A DNA stretch of 35,827 nucleotides from Candidatus Dojkabacteria bacterium (lineage in GTDB: Bacteria > Patescibacteriota > Dojkabacteria > SC72 > T1SED10-24), in assembly GCA_003554185.1 (NCBI GenBank), contig PWFU01000072.1:1-35827 (forward strand), read 5' to 3'. The position numbers and the translations under genes were made by a program. This document shows, piece by piece, positions 1 through 7,674 of this stretch. The notes beneath the pieces are model-generated. The model did no database searches. It saw nothing but the letters and a program-made list of their open reading frames with translations, and was not told where the DNA came from. Positions within the stretch are counted from its first letter, which is position 1; every line of letters begins with the position of its first letter.

Positions 1-78
1 TAAGGCTTAGAACAGTAAATGTCATTGAATAATATACAACTATCAGCCGAAATTAACTGAACTGCCAGATCTAGCGTC

Positions 79-100
79 AGGCAAGAAATAACTCCTGCCT
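79..100. repeat. Short imperfect hairpin
   Basis: AGGCA-A-GA (79-86) pairs with TC-C-TGCCT (93-100), leaving a six-base loop and one internal mismatch. It is GC-rich against the AT-rich surroundings. It could be the end of an upstream transcript or part of an untranslated leader. Its function is unknown. Confidence 0.4.
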
Positions 101-123
101 CCATATAAGATGATTATAAGAAC

Positions 124-159
124 GTTTCGTGCATTAATTTAAACTTATTCGCACGAAGC
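124..159. repeat. Inverted repeat TTCGTGC / GCACGAA
   Basis: TTCGTGC (126-132) and GCACGAA (151-157) are perfect inverted copies separated by 18 AT-rich bases. A G-T and a G-C pair extend the stem outward to 124/159. A T-rich stretch follows about 30 bp later. It may be a terminator-like element of an upstream gene or an operator; I cannot decide between them. Confidence 0.4.
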
Positions 160-370
160 ATCTCTACAACAACTTACATATATATATAATTTTTCTTTCA
201 TGCTTAAAGGGTGGTATTCTTTATAGTACTAATATCTAATTTTTAAAAAAAACAGCTGTGGAATAGCCATAATTTCTTTAATTATCTAAAGGTTTAAATA
301 ATTTTAAATCTATTGTTATTTTTACATTTACTTCTTAATACCATATTTATCAAAATTAAAAGAGGGATCA

Positions 371-1885
371 ATTTTTTACGACATTGACAGCAACAGGAAC
401 AGAAAGGTAAGCATTTTTGATACCACATTGAGAGATGGAGAGCAAACACCGGGTGTTTCACTTACTATTCAACAAAAGCTTGAAATAGCACAACAAATAG
501 ATAAATTAGGTGTAGATAGCATAGAATCGGGATTCCCCATTTCTTCTAAAGGAGATATGGAAGCCGTTAAAACAATAGCTTCTTCTGGCCTAAACACCAA
601 CGTTTGTGGGCTGGCTCGTGTACTAAAAAAAGATATAGATGCTTGTATTGATGCAAATGTTGATATGATTCATACTTTTGTATCCACATCTGATGTTCAA
701 AGAATCCATACAATAAAAAAGAGCAGAGAAGAAGTTCTTGACATGGCATGCGAGGCTGTATCATACATCAAAGATCATGGAATTAAGTGCATGTTTTCTG
801 CAATGGATGCTACTAGGACAGATACAGATTACCTTATAGAGATATATCAAGCTGTTGAAGACAATAAATGTGATATAATTAACGTACCAGATACCGTTGG
901 AGTGATGTCTCCTTCAAGAATGTATAATTTAATAAAACTAGTCGATTCTAAAATAAATATTCCTATTGATGTACATTGCCACAATGATTTTGGTTTAGCA
1001 GTAGCTAATAGCTTAATGGCATTTGAAGCAGGTGCCTCTCAAATTCAAGTCACAATAAATGGGTTAGGAGAGAGAGCTGGGAATGCGGATCTTGGTGAAG
1101 CTGTAATGAGTTTGCAGTCTATTTACGGTGCTATCACTAATATAAATACAGAATACATTGTTGAAACATCAAGACTTGTTGAAAGATTTACTGGAGTTAA
1201 AATGCCTCCTACTATGCCTATAGTTGGGGAAAACGCATTTGCGCATGAATCTGGTATCCACACACATGGTGTGCTAGAACAATCGGACACCTTTGAGCCG
1301 GGTATAATGACGCCAGAAATGGTGGGACATACTAGAAGAATTGTATTAGGTAAACATGCAGGCAAACATGCAATAAAAAAATCACTTGAAACAGCCGGAT
1401 TAAATCCTACAGATGACCAATTAAATGAGATTGTAAGTCGTGTGAAAGCTATTGCAGATAAGGGTAAAAGAATTACAGATGCAGACCTCAATGCGGTAAC
1501 ACTTACTGTGATGGGAAAGCCTGCTGGAGAAGAATTAATCAAGCTAAAAGAACTTTCTGTAATGACTGGGAACATAATTACACCAACTGCTGTGGTAAAA
1601 GCAAGTGTTGATCGAGAAGAGCTAATAATGTCAAATACTGGAGTTGGACCTGTTGATGCAGCTTTAAAAGCTGTTGAAGAAATGATAGGTGAGCACACTA
1701 AGGTTAAAATCCATGATTTCAGAATAGAAGCTATCTCAGGTGGATCTGACGCTTTAGCCGAAGTAATAATTGGTGTTGAAGATGAAAATGGAAAGATAGT
1801 TACTGCAAGGTCTGCTAGTGCTGATATAGTCATGGCTTCAGTTGATGCATTAATCACAGCAATCAATACTCTACTCAATAAATAA
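371..1885 (+). CDS. leuA: 2-isopropylmalate / citramalate synthase family enzyme
   Basis: This is an acyltransferase of the LeuA/CimA family, which condenses acetyl-CoA with a 2-oxoacid in branched-chain amino acid synthesis. The protein shows the family signature DTTLRDGEQTPGVSL at its N-terminus, the metal-binding HCHNDFGLA motif, HESGIHTHG, and a C-terminal regulatory LeuA-dimer domain beginning near GNIITPTAVVK. That domain argues against the shorter homocitrate synthase AksA. The start is uncertain. TTG at 428 lies inside the DTTLRDG motif, and the frame upstream is open to 308 but has no ATG, GTG or TTG. I placed the start at ATT 371, four bases after an AGAGGG purine run, giving about 504 residues. 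A base error or a rarer start is also possible. tatD follows after two bases. LeuA versus CimA cannot be settled by eye. Confidence 0.85.
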   Translation: MFYDIDSNRNRKVSIFDTTLRDGEQTPGVSLTIQQKLEIAQQIDKLGVDSIESGFPISSKGDMEAVKTIASSGLNTNVCGLARVLKKDIDACIDANVDMIHTFVSTSDVQRIHTIKKSREEVLDMACEAVSYIKDHGIKCMFSAMDATRTDTDYLIEIYQAVEDNKCDIINVPDTVGVMSPSRMYNLIKLVDSKINIPIDVHCHNDFGLAVANSLMAFEAGASQIQVTINGLGERAGNADLGEAVMSLQSIYGAITNINTEYIVETSRLVERFTGVKMPPTMPIVGENAFAHESGIHTHGVLEQSDTFEPGIMTPEMVGHTRRIVLGKHAGKHAIKKSLETAGLNPTDDQLNEIVSRVKAIADKGKRITDADLNAVTLTVMGKPAGEELIKLKELSVMTGNIITPTAVVKASVDREELIMSNTGVGPVDAALKAVEEMIGEHTKVKIHDFRIEAISGGSDALAEVIIGVEDENGKIVTARSASADIVMASVDALITAINTLLNK

Positions 1886-1887
1886 AT

Positions 1888-2652
1888 ATGGATTTCCAAA
1901 TAGTTGATACCCATTGTCACTTAGACTTTGACAAGTTTAATCGAGACAGAGATGAAGTAATATCTCGTGCACTTGAGAATAATATTTCACATATTGTTAA
2001 TTCAGGTGTTAGTTATAATACTAATGTATCAACACTTGAATTATCTGCTAAGTTTGAACAAGTACATCCAACTATGGGTTTAAGCCCACATCTTGCTGCT
2101 AGGCCAGACAAGTATGATATTGATGCTGTTATCTCTCAAATTATGCAAAACGTGAATAATATCAAGGCAATTGGAGAAGCTGGAGTAGATTACCACTATT
2201 ACAGTGACACTATATATAAAAGAAAACAGCTTGATGCATTTAAAAAAATAATTGATATTTCAAAATCTACCGATTTACCACTAGTAGTGCATGCAAGAAA
2301 AGGTGAAAGAGAAGTATTCGAAATGGTACATGATTTAAAATGTGTTGTTTTTCACTGTTATAGCGGACCAATAGATCTTTTAGAAGAAATTATCAGTAAC
2401 GGTCACTTTATTTCTATTTCAAGTCTAGTTTGTTTTTCAAGTCATCATAAAAAAATAGCTGAGGAGACCCCACTTGATAGTATGGTATTGGAAACAGACA
2501 GCCCATACTTATCACCTAGAAAAAACAAGCGCAATGAGCCTGTATATATTATAGACTCATTAAAGCTAATTTCTAGGTTACATGATCAAGATGAAAAAAA
2601 CGTAGCTTTAAAAACAACTAGAAATGCTTGTGATATTTTTAACATAAAATAA
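1888..2652 (+). CDS. tatD: TatD-family metal-dependent hydrolase / DNase
   Basis: This is a 254-residue TIM-barrel amidohydrolase-fold protein of the TatD family; known members are Mg-dependent 3'-5' exonucleases acting on DNA and RNA ends. The metal ligands are visible in order: H9 and H11 (DTHCHL), E97 (GEAGVD), H135 (VVHAR), H156 (FHCYSG) and D204 (ETDSPYL). Length is normal for the family. The ATG lies two bases after the stop of the upstream synthase gene, so the two are probably co-transcribed although their functions are unrelated. Assignment to the family is firm; the physiological substrate is not known. Confidence 0.9.
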   Translation: MDFQIVDTHCHLDFDKFNRDRDEVISRALENNISHIVNSGVSYNTNVSTLELSAKFEQVHPTMGLSPHLAARPDKYDIDAVISQIMQNVNNIKAIGEAGVDYHYYSDTIYKRKQLDAFKKIIDISKSTDLPLVVHARKGEREVFEMVHDLKCVVFHCYSGPIDLLEEIISNGHFISISSLVCFSSHHKKIAEETPLDSMVLETDSPYLSPRKNKRNEPVYIIDSLKLISRLHDQDEKNVALKTTRNACDIFNIK

Positions 2653-2669
2653 AATAGAGGTTCTTTTTA

Positions 2670-3299
2670 ATGGAAGTACAAATATTTAATTCTTCATCGT
2701 ATGACTCAAATACATATGTAGTTAATAGAAATACCTTAATAGACCCTGGGATGAATTTACAATATATTCTAGATAAGTTAGAACATAAAAATCTCCTTAA
2801 GGATATTGAACTTATTATACTTACACATGCTCATTATGACCACACAGGCGCAGCAAAATCATTAGCTGAGATTACAAACTCAAATATTGGGATTCATAGT
2901 GATGATGTCCAACTACTTACAGATAATATTTCAAGCGCTGCACACCTATTTGGTCAAAAAGCACCGGACATAATACCAGATATATTTTACAAAGATGGTG
3001 ATTTTGTCCAAATTAATGATACTAATTTAAAAGTTATACATACTCCTGGACATACCCCTGGTAGTATATGCTTATATGAACCAGCTACAAAATCTCTTTT
3101 TTCAGGAGATACAATTTTCCCCAATGGAAGTTTTGGTCGAACAGACTTTTTAGGTGGTTCTTCAGAAAATTTATCAAAATCTATAGAAAAAATCACCAAA
3201 TTTGATATAAAAACATTATATCCAGGTCATGGATCAATTACAGATATAGATGTAAACCATCAAGTAATGTTATCTTTTAAAGCATCAAAAACGATTTAA
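2670..3299 (+). CDS. Metallo-beta-lactamase fold hydrolase (glyoxalase II-like)
   Basis: This 209-residue cytoplasmic MBL-fold protein has a complete dinuclear metal site: THAHYDH (H53, H55, D57, H58), H128 in HTPGHTPG, D147 in SGDTIF and H187 in YPGHG. The FGRTDF segment (155-160) is typical of the hydroxyacylglutathione hydrolase-like subgroup, which cleaves thioesters. Archaea mostly lack glutathione, so the thiol would be another one. A GAGGT ribosome-binding site lies eight bases before the ATG. It follows tatD by 17 bp and precedes the radical SAM gene by 8 bp, which suggests one transcript. Confidence 0.85.
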   Translation: MEVQIFNSSSYDSNTYVVNRNTLIDPGMNLQYILDKLEHKNLLKDIELIILTHAHYDHTGAAKSLAEITNSNIGIHSDDVQLLTDNISSAAHLFGQKAPDIIPDIFYKDGDFVQINDTNLKVIHTPGHTPGSICLYEPATKSLFSGDTIFPNGSFGRTDFLGGSSENLSKSIEKITKFDIKTLYPGHGSITDIDVNHQVMLSFKASKTI

Positions 3300-3307
3300 G
3301 TGAATTC

Positions 3308-5131
3308 ATGTCTTCAATAAACTCATTTCTACCTACTACTAAGCATGAATTGAAAAAAAGAAATTGGAACCAAGTAGACGTTATTATAATCACTGGGGAT
3401 GCATATGTTGATCATCCTTCATTTGGTGCTGCAATTATTGGAAGATTACTTGAAAAAAATAACTTTAAGGTCGCAATTATATCGCAACCGAAATGGAATA
3501 ATATTAATGATTTCACAGAACTAGGAGCTCCTAATTTATTTTTTGCAATTACTGCTGGAAATACAGACTCAATGGTGAGCAACTATACACCAAATTTCAG
3601 ACCTAGAAAGAAAGATAGCTATTCACCCGGTGGAAATGTAGGATTAAGACCAGATAGAGCTGTAATCGTATATGCTAATAAAGTTAAAGAAGCATACCCT
3701 AATACTCCGATCATAATAAGTGGAATTGAAAGCTCACTGCGCAGATTTGCTCATTATGACTATTGGTCAAATCGAGTTAGAAAATCTATACTTGCTGATG
3801 CCCCTGCTGATATTTTAATTTATGGAATGGGAGAGTTGCAAACTATTGAAATTGCCACTAAGTTAAGTGCAGGATATAATATTAGCAGCCTGTCTGATAT
3901 TGATGGCATAGTATGGAAATGCAGCATTAAAAAATGGAAAGAAATGAACTTTCTAGAACAAAACAAAGCGATTGAACTCCCAAGTTATCAAGATGTTTCA
4001 AATGATAAAAAAAAGTTCCTTAAAGCTTTTAAAATAATTCATGAGAATCAAAACCCCATAATGGGAAAAGTACTAGTTCAAAAGCATCCTAAAACAATTA
4101 TTATTCAAAATAAACCAGCTAGGGTTCTTAAAGAAAATGAATTAGATTCCTTATATGAATTACCATTTTTAAGGGCCTCTCACCCATCTTACGATAAACC
4201 AGTGCCTGCTTTAGAGCCTGTTAAGTTTTCAATAACAACTCACAGAGGATGTATTGGAGGATGTTCGTTCTGTTCAATCAATGCTCACCAAGGACGAATG
4301 ATTGTAAGTAGAAGTTTAAAGTCTATTCTAAATGAAGCAAGTAGTTTAACTAAAATGAAAGATTTTAAAGGGATAATTAATGGAGTTGGTGGCCCAACTT
4401 CTAACATGTATTCTATAAAATGTCCTAAATGGGCAAAAGATGGACCTTGTAATAACAAATTGTGTCTATTCCCTGTCCCTTGCAAGAATTTAGACTATGA
4501 CACTACTAAAATCCTAGAAATGCTCAGGGAACTTAGAAAAATTGAAGGTGTATCTAAAGTTTTTGTTGGATATGGAATTAGATATGATTTAGCTGTCCTT
4601 GATGAAAACTATATTAAAGAATTATGTGAACATCACATTAGTGGCCAACTATTAGTTGCACCTGAGCACTATTCGGAAAAAGTTACTAAAATAATGCGAA
4701 AACCAAGTAATGATGTTTTTGAAAGTTTTGTTGAGAAATTCAATGAAATTAATAAAAATATTAACAAAAAGCAGTTTTTAATAACTTATCTAATGTCAGG
4801 TCATCCAGGTTGTACAATAGAAGATATGGTTAATACTGCTGAATATATACATGAAAAAAATCGATATACAGAACAAGTACAGGAATTCACTCCAACTCCT
4901 ATGACACTTTCAACGTGTATTTACCACACCGGAATTGATCCATTTACAGGGAAAGAAGTGCATGTCCCACGATCTAATAAAGAAAAAAGAATACAAAGAG
5001 CCCTCCTTCATTATAAAAATCCACGTAATCATCAATATATATACGAAGGACTTAAGGCCGCAAAAAGACTTGACTTGGTTGGTAACTCTTGGAAATGTCT
5101 AATTTCAAGGGTCAATAAAAGAAAAAAATAA
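3308..5131 (+). CDS. UPF0313 / YgiQ-type radical SAM protein
   Basis: This 607-residue protein has a radical SAM 4Fe-4S site CIGGCSFC with C315, C319 and C322 (CxxxCxxC). It lies about half-way along the protein behind an N-terminal domain of the YgiQ (UPF0313) type that begins near NWNQVDVIIITGDAYVDHPSFG. The conserved SGIESSLRRFAHYDYW segment near residue 140 also fits YgiQ. Family members are widespread in archaea and bacteria but have no settled reaction. The gene closes the plus-strand run that began at the synthase gene and converges on the minus-strand dehydrogenase operon with only 3 bp between stop codons. Confidence 0.88.
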   Translation: MSSINSFLPTTKHELKKRNWNQVDVIIITGDAYVDHPSFGAAIIGRLLEKNNFKVAIISQPKWNNINDFTELGAPNLFFAITAGNTDSMVSNYTPNFRPRKKDSYSPGGNVGLRPDRAVIVYANKVKEAYPNTPIIISGIESSLRRFAHYDYWSNRVRKSILADAPADILIYGMGELQTIEIATKLSAGYNISSLSDIDGIVWKCSIKKWKEMNFLEQNKAIELPSYQDVSNDKKKFLKAFKIIHENQNPIMGKVLVQKHPKTIIIQNKPARVLKENELDSLYELPFLRASHPSYDKPVPALEPVKFSITTHRGCIGGCSFCSINAHQGRMIVSRSLKSILNEASSLTKMKDFKGIINGVGGPTSNMYSIKCPKWAKDGPCNNKLCLFPVPCKNLDYDTTKILEMLRELRKIEGVSKVFVGYGIRYDLAVLDENYIKELCEHHISGQLLVAPEHYSEKVTKIMRKPSNDVFESFVEKFNEINKNINKKQFLITYLMSGHPGCTIEDMVNTAEYIHEKNRYTEQVQEFTPTPMTLSTCIYHTGIDPFTGKEVHVPRSNKEKRIQRALLHYKNPRNHQYIYEGLKAAKRLDLVGNSWKCLISRVNKRKK

Positions 5132-5134
5132 TAA

Positions 5135-6211
5135 TTAGTCTGCAATTGATAAACAAATTAAATCCACAATATCAATCACTTCGATTTCAGATCCCCCTTC
5201 AATTAAATTATTACGACACAAGTGACAAGCTGTAACGACATAATCAATGTTTCTAGGAAAATCATCAACCCTTTTTTTTGCTAAGTTCATAGAAAGATTG
5301 GGGTAGGCCATTCGTACGCCTCCGCCTCCTCCACAGCACCTGGCTTGGTCTTTTGATCTTTTCATTTCAATCAATGTGCAAATTGATTTTATGATGTTTC
5401 TGGGTGAATCGTATATTCCTTGTGATCGACCAAGGTGGCACGGATCATGGTAAGTTACTATAATGTCAAGGGGTTTCAGGTTTAATCTAGATAAGTTTTC
5501 TTCAAGGAATTCTGACACGTGCATAACTCTAAATTCATCAGGATAGTTTTTCTTAAAAGTGTTATAGCACCCAGCACAACTACTAATTATAGTATGTGCT
5601 CCTACTTGTTTAATTTGTTCTAAGTTATGCGAAACTAATTTATCAGCATTAAACCCAGTTCTCATTATTGGAGATCCGCAACATTTTTCATCTTTTAAAA
5701 GAGCAACTCCAAGTTTTCTAAGTATACTATATGTTTTCCTAGCAAGCTTTGGGTATCTATAAGCTCCAAGACACCCAACAAAATATACATAATCTGACTT
5801 GAGAGTATTTTCTGCTGGTTGTAAACCTACTGCCCATTCATTCCTATCACTAGCCTCAGCTAAGGAATTTCCATATTCCATAGTATTATTGTAAAGTTTT
5901 TCTTGAGAATTTGTATGATGGCCTTTATCTACTAGCATTTGTCTTGCAGTCTCCACGATTTTAGGAGGAGCTGCACCTGCTGGGCATTTTTCTTCACATA
6001 TTCCACATGTTGTACACATATTAAGGCTTTCAAGCAGTTCTTCATCAACTTCTAATTCATTTTCTATGAGGCCTTGGCCTAGAAGCATCCTACCTCTTGC
6101 AGTCTTAGATTCCCATCCTATTTCTTCAAATACTGGACAAACTGATCTACACGTCCCACATCGAACACATTTTAATATAGAACTACTTTCAAGCTTTTCT
6201 TGTTGAGACAT
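5135..6211 (-). CDS. glcF: Iron-sulfur oxidoreductase subunit, GlcF/HdrD-like
   Basis: This 358-residue protein carries two 4Fe-4S ferredoxin motifs, C15-C18-C21-C25 and C66-C69-C72-C76. Two CCG (cysteine-rich) domains follow, with DEKCCGSP and SSCAGC in the first and RCCGGGGGVR plus ACHLC in the second. This is the architecture of GlcF, GlpC and HdrD. It would take electrons from the flavoprotein encoded just upstream and pass them to a membrane carrier or heterodisulfide-type partner. Its ATG is two bases past the glcD stop, with a GGGGGT purine run placed as a ribosome-binding site, so the pair is translationally coupled. No membrane segment is seen. The electron acceptor cannot be determined. 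Confidence 0.85.
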   Translation of the reverse strand: MSQQEKLESSSILKCVRCGTCRSVCPVFEEIGWESKTARGRMLLGQGLIENELEVDEELLESLNMCTTCGICEEKCPAGAAPPKIVETARQMLVDKGHHTNSQEKLYNNTMEYGNSLAEASDRNEWAVGLQPAENTLKSDYVYFVGCLGAYRYPKLARKTYSILRKLGVALLKDEKCCGSPIMRTGFNADKLVSHNLEQIKQVGAHTIISSCAGCYNTFKKNYPDEFRVMHVSEFLEENLSRLNLKPLDIIVTYHDPCHLGRSQGIYDSPRNIIKSICTLIEMKRSKDQARCCGGGGGVRMAYPNLSMNLAKKRVDDFPRNIDYVVTACHLCRNNLIEGGSEIEVIDIVDLICLSIAD

Positions 6212-6213
6212 TT

Positions 6214-7587
6214 TTAGACCCCCATTTTTCCGGGATTTAGTATGTTTTTTGGATCAAGAGACTTTTTTATAGAACTCATTACTTTTAATGCATTGCCCTT
6301 TTCTGCCTCAACATATTCTGCCCTTGCAGCACCAATTCCATGCTCAGCGCTTACTGTTCCTCCCAAGGATATCGCTTTTTTGTGAATACAGTCTGCTATT
6401 TTTTTTACTCTTTCAATCTGTTCACTGTTTAATAAATCAATTGCCATTCCGGTGTGTAAATTTCCATCACCTATATGTCCATAGGTCATTATAGGTGTAT
6501 CAAATTCACTTGAAAGCTTATGTATGTACGATAGCATTTGAGGTATTTCTTTTATTGGAACACCTATATCCTCTCCCATGTAAACCCTTGTAAGCTTTGG
6601 ATCTATTCTAGATATAGATGCACCAACCAGTCTTCTGGATCTCCAAATCTTTTGTGCTTCAGCCTCATCTGAAGCCGTTTTTATTTCAAATGCAATAGAA
6701 GAACAAACATCCCTAATAGTCTCAATACCATCATTTACTGCATTTGGAGTTCCGTCAACCTCGAAGAGCAAAATTGCACCTGCGTCGCTTATCTCGAGCC
6801 CTGGGTCATATGCCTTTAAGGCTTTAATTGTAGTCTCATCTAGTATTTCACAAGCTGAAGGAATAATGCCATTCGCTAGGATTTTAACAACTGCTTCACC
6901 AGCAAGTTCTGCGTCCTCAAAAGATGCTAACATAACAGATCGCATTTTTGGCAGAGGATGGATTTTTAATAATGCCTTAGTAATGATTCCCAATGTCCCT
7001 TCTGATCCAACGATGAGATTGGTTAAGTCATATCCAGTAATTGATTTTAACGTTTTTGAACCGGTATTTATAACCATACCATCAGCCATTACAACTTCTA
7101 AATCTAAAACGTAGTTTTTTGTGGTACCATATTTGACTGAGCGCATTCCACTCCCATTATTGCCAATAAGCCCACCTATTGTACACATTTCAGAACTTCC
7201 GGGATCAGGTGGAAAGAAAAAACCATATGGTTCTAAAGCTTCATTAAGTTTTGAATGAACTATACCAGGTTCTACAAACGCCTGTAAATTCTCAGGTTCT
7301 ATTGACATTATTTTTTTCATACCTGACATATCAAGTAAAATGCCGCCTTTTATAGGAACTGCCCCTCCGGCCATACCTGTGCCTGCACCCCTAGTAACGA
7401 TTGGAATATCATATTTATTAGCTAACTTTACAATTTCAACTACTTCATCTGTAGTACTTGGTTTTGCTATATATTCGGGCATGCCTTTAACCTGAGATGC
7501 ATCCCTACAATAACAGTACAATTGTGATTTTGAGGATGTAGCATTATTTGAGCCTACAATATTTTGAAGTTCTTGAATGATTTTCAT
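6214..7587 (-). CDS. glcD: FAD-linked 2-hydroxyacid dehydrogenase (glycolate/D-lactate), GlcD-like
   Basis: This 457-residue flavoprotein of the FAD_binding_4 plus FAD-oxidase C family oxidises D-lactate, glycolate or a related 2-hydroxyacid. The FAD/PP-binding segment reads ITRGAGTGMAGGAVP near residue 60. GGLIGNNGSGMRSVKYGT and GSEGTLGIITKA follow. The substrate-domain motifs GHIGDGNLHT and GTVSAEHGIG sit near the C-terminus. Length is typical. It is the first gene of a two-gene operon with the Fe-S subunit. A TATA box lies 25 bp before the ATG in the divergent region shared with arcS, so the mRNA is probably leaderless or nearly so. The exact substrate is unknown. Confidence 0.87.
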   Translation of the reverse strand: MKIIQELQNIVGSNNATSSKSQLYCYCRDASQVKGMPEYIAKPSTTDEVVEIVKLANKYDIPIVTRGAGTGMAGGAVPIKGGILLDMSGMKKIMSIEPENLQAFVEPGIVHSKLNEALEPYGFFFPPDPGSSEMCTIGGLIGNNGSGMRSVKYGTTKNYVLDLEVVMADGMVINTGSKTLKSITGYDLTNLIVGSEGTLGIITKALLKIHPLPKMRSVMLASFEDAELAGEAVVKILANGIIPSACEILDETTIKALKAYDPGLEISDAGAILLFEVDGTPNAVNDGIETIRDVCSSIAFEIKTASDEAEAQKIWRSRRLVGASISRIDPKLTRVYMGEDIGVPIKEIPQMLSYIHKLSSEFDTPIMTYGHIGDGNLHTGMAIDLLNSEQIERVKKIADCIHKKAISLGGTVSAEHGIGAARAEYVEAEKGNALKVMSSIKKSLDPKNILNPGKMGV

Positions 7588-7612
7588 CTCACATTCTTGT
7601 GCAAATAGTTAC

Positions 7613-7619
7613 TTTTATA
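7613..7619 (-). promoter_or_regulatory. TATA box of the glcD-glcF operon
   Basis: On the minus strand the sequence reads CTATAAAAG, with 25 bp between it and the glcD ATG. This is the usual archaeal spacing to a transcription start at or near the start codon. It lies in the 87-bp divergent interval shared with arcS. Confidence 0.5.
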
Positions 7620-7674
7620 GTTTACGCCAACAAACCGAATATTTTACATTTAACTAGAGGTATTAGATAACATA

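Larger units (their letters stand above)
1..370. other. Leader/intergenic region before the leuA-family gene
   Basis: I see no convincing protein or tRNA gene in this stretch. It holds two inverted repeats (79-100 and 124-159). It also has a TATA-like tract at about 175-192 and an AT-rich TATA-like element at about 290-306, which could be the promoter of the downstream synthase gene. The reading frame of that gene is open back to a stop at 305-307 but contains no ATG, GTG or TTG before codon 428. Confidence 0.5.

Noticed and set aside
1123-1920. 265-residue open frame antisense to the leuA-family gene
   Set aside because: It lies opposite a gene with clear family motifs, and its protein is a low-complexity Ser/Ile/Thr-rich translation with no motif. 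It is a shadow of the real gene.
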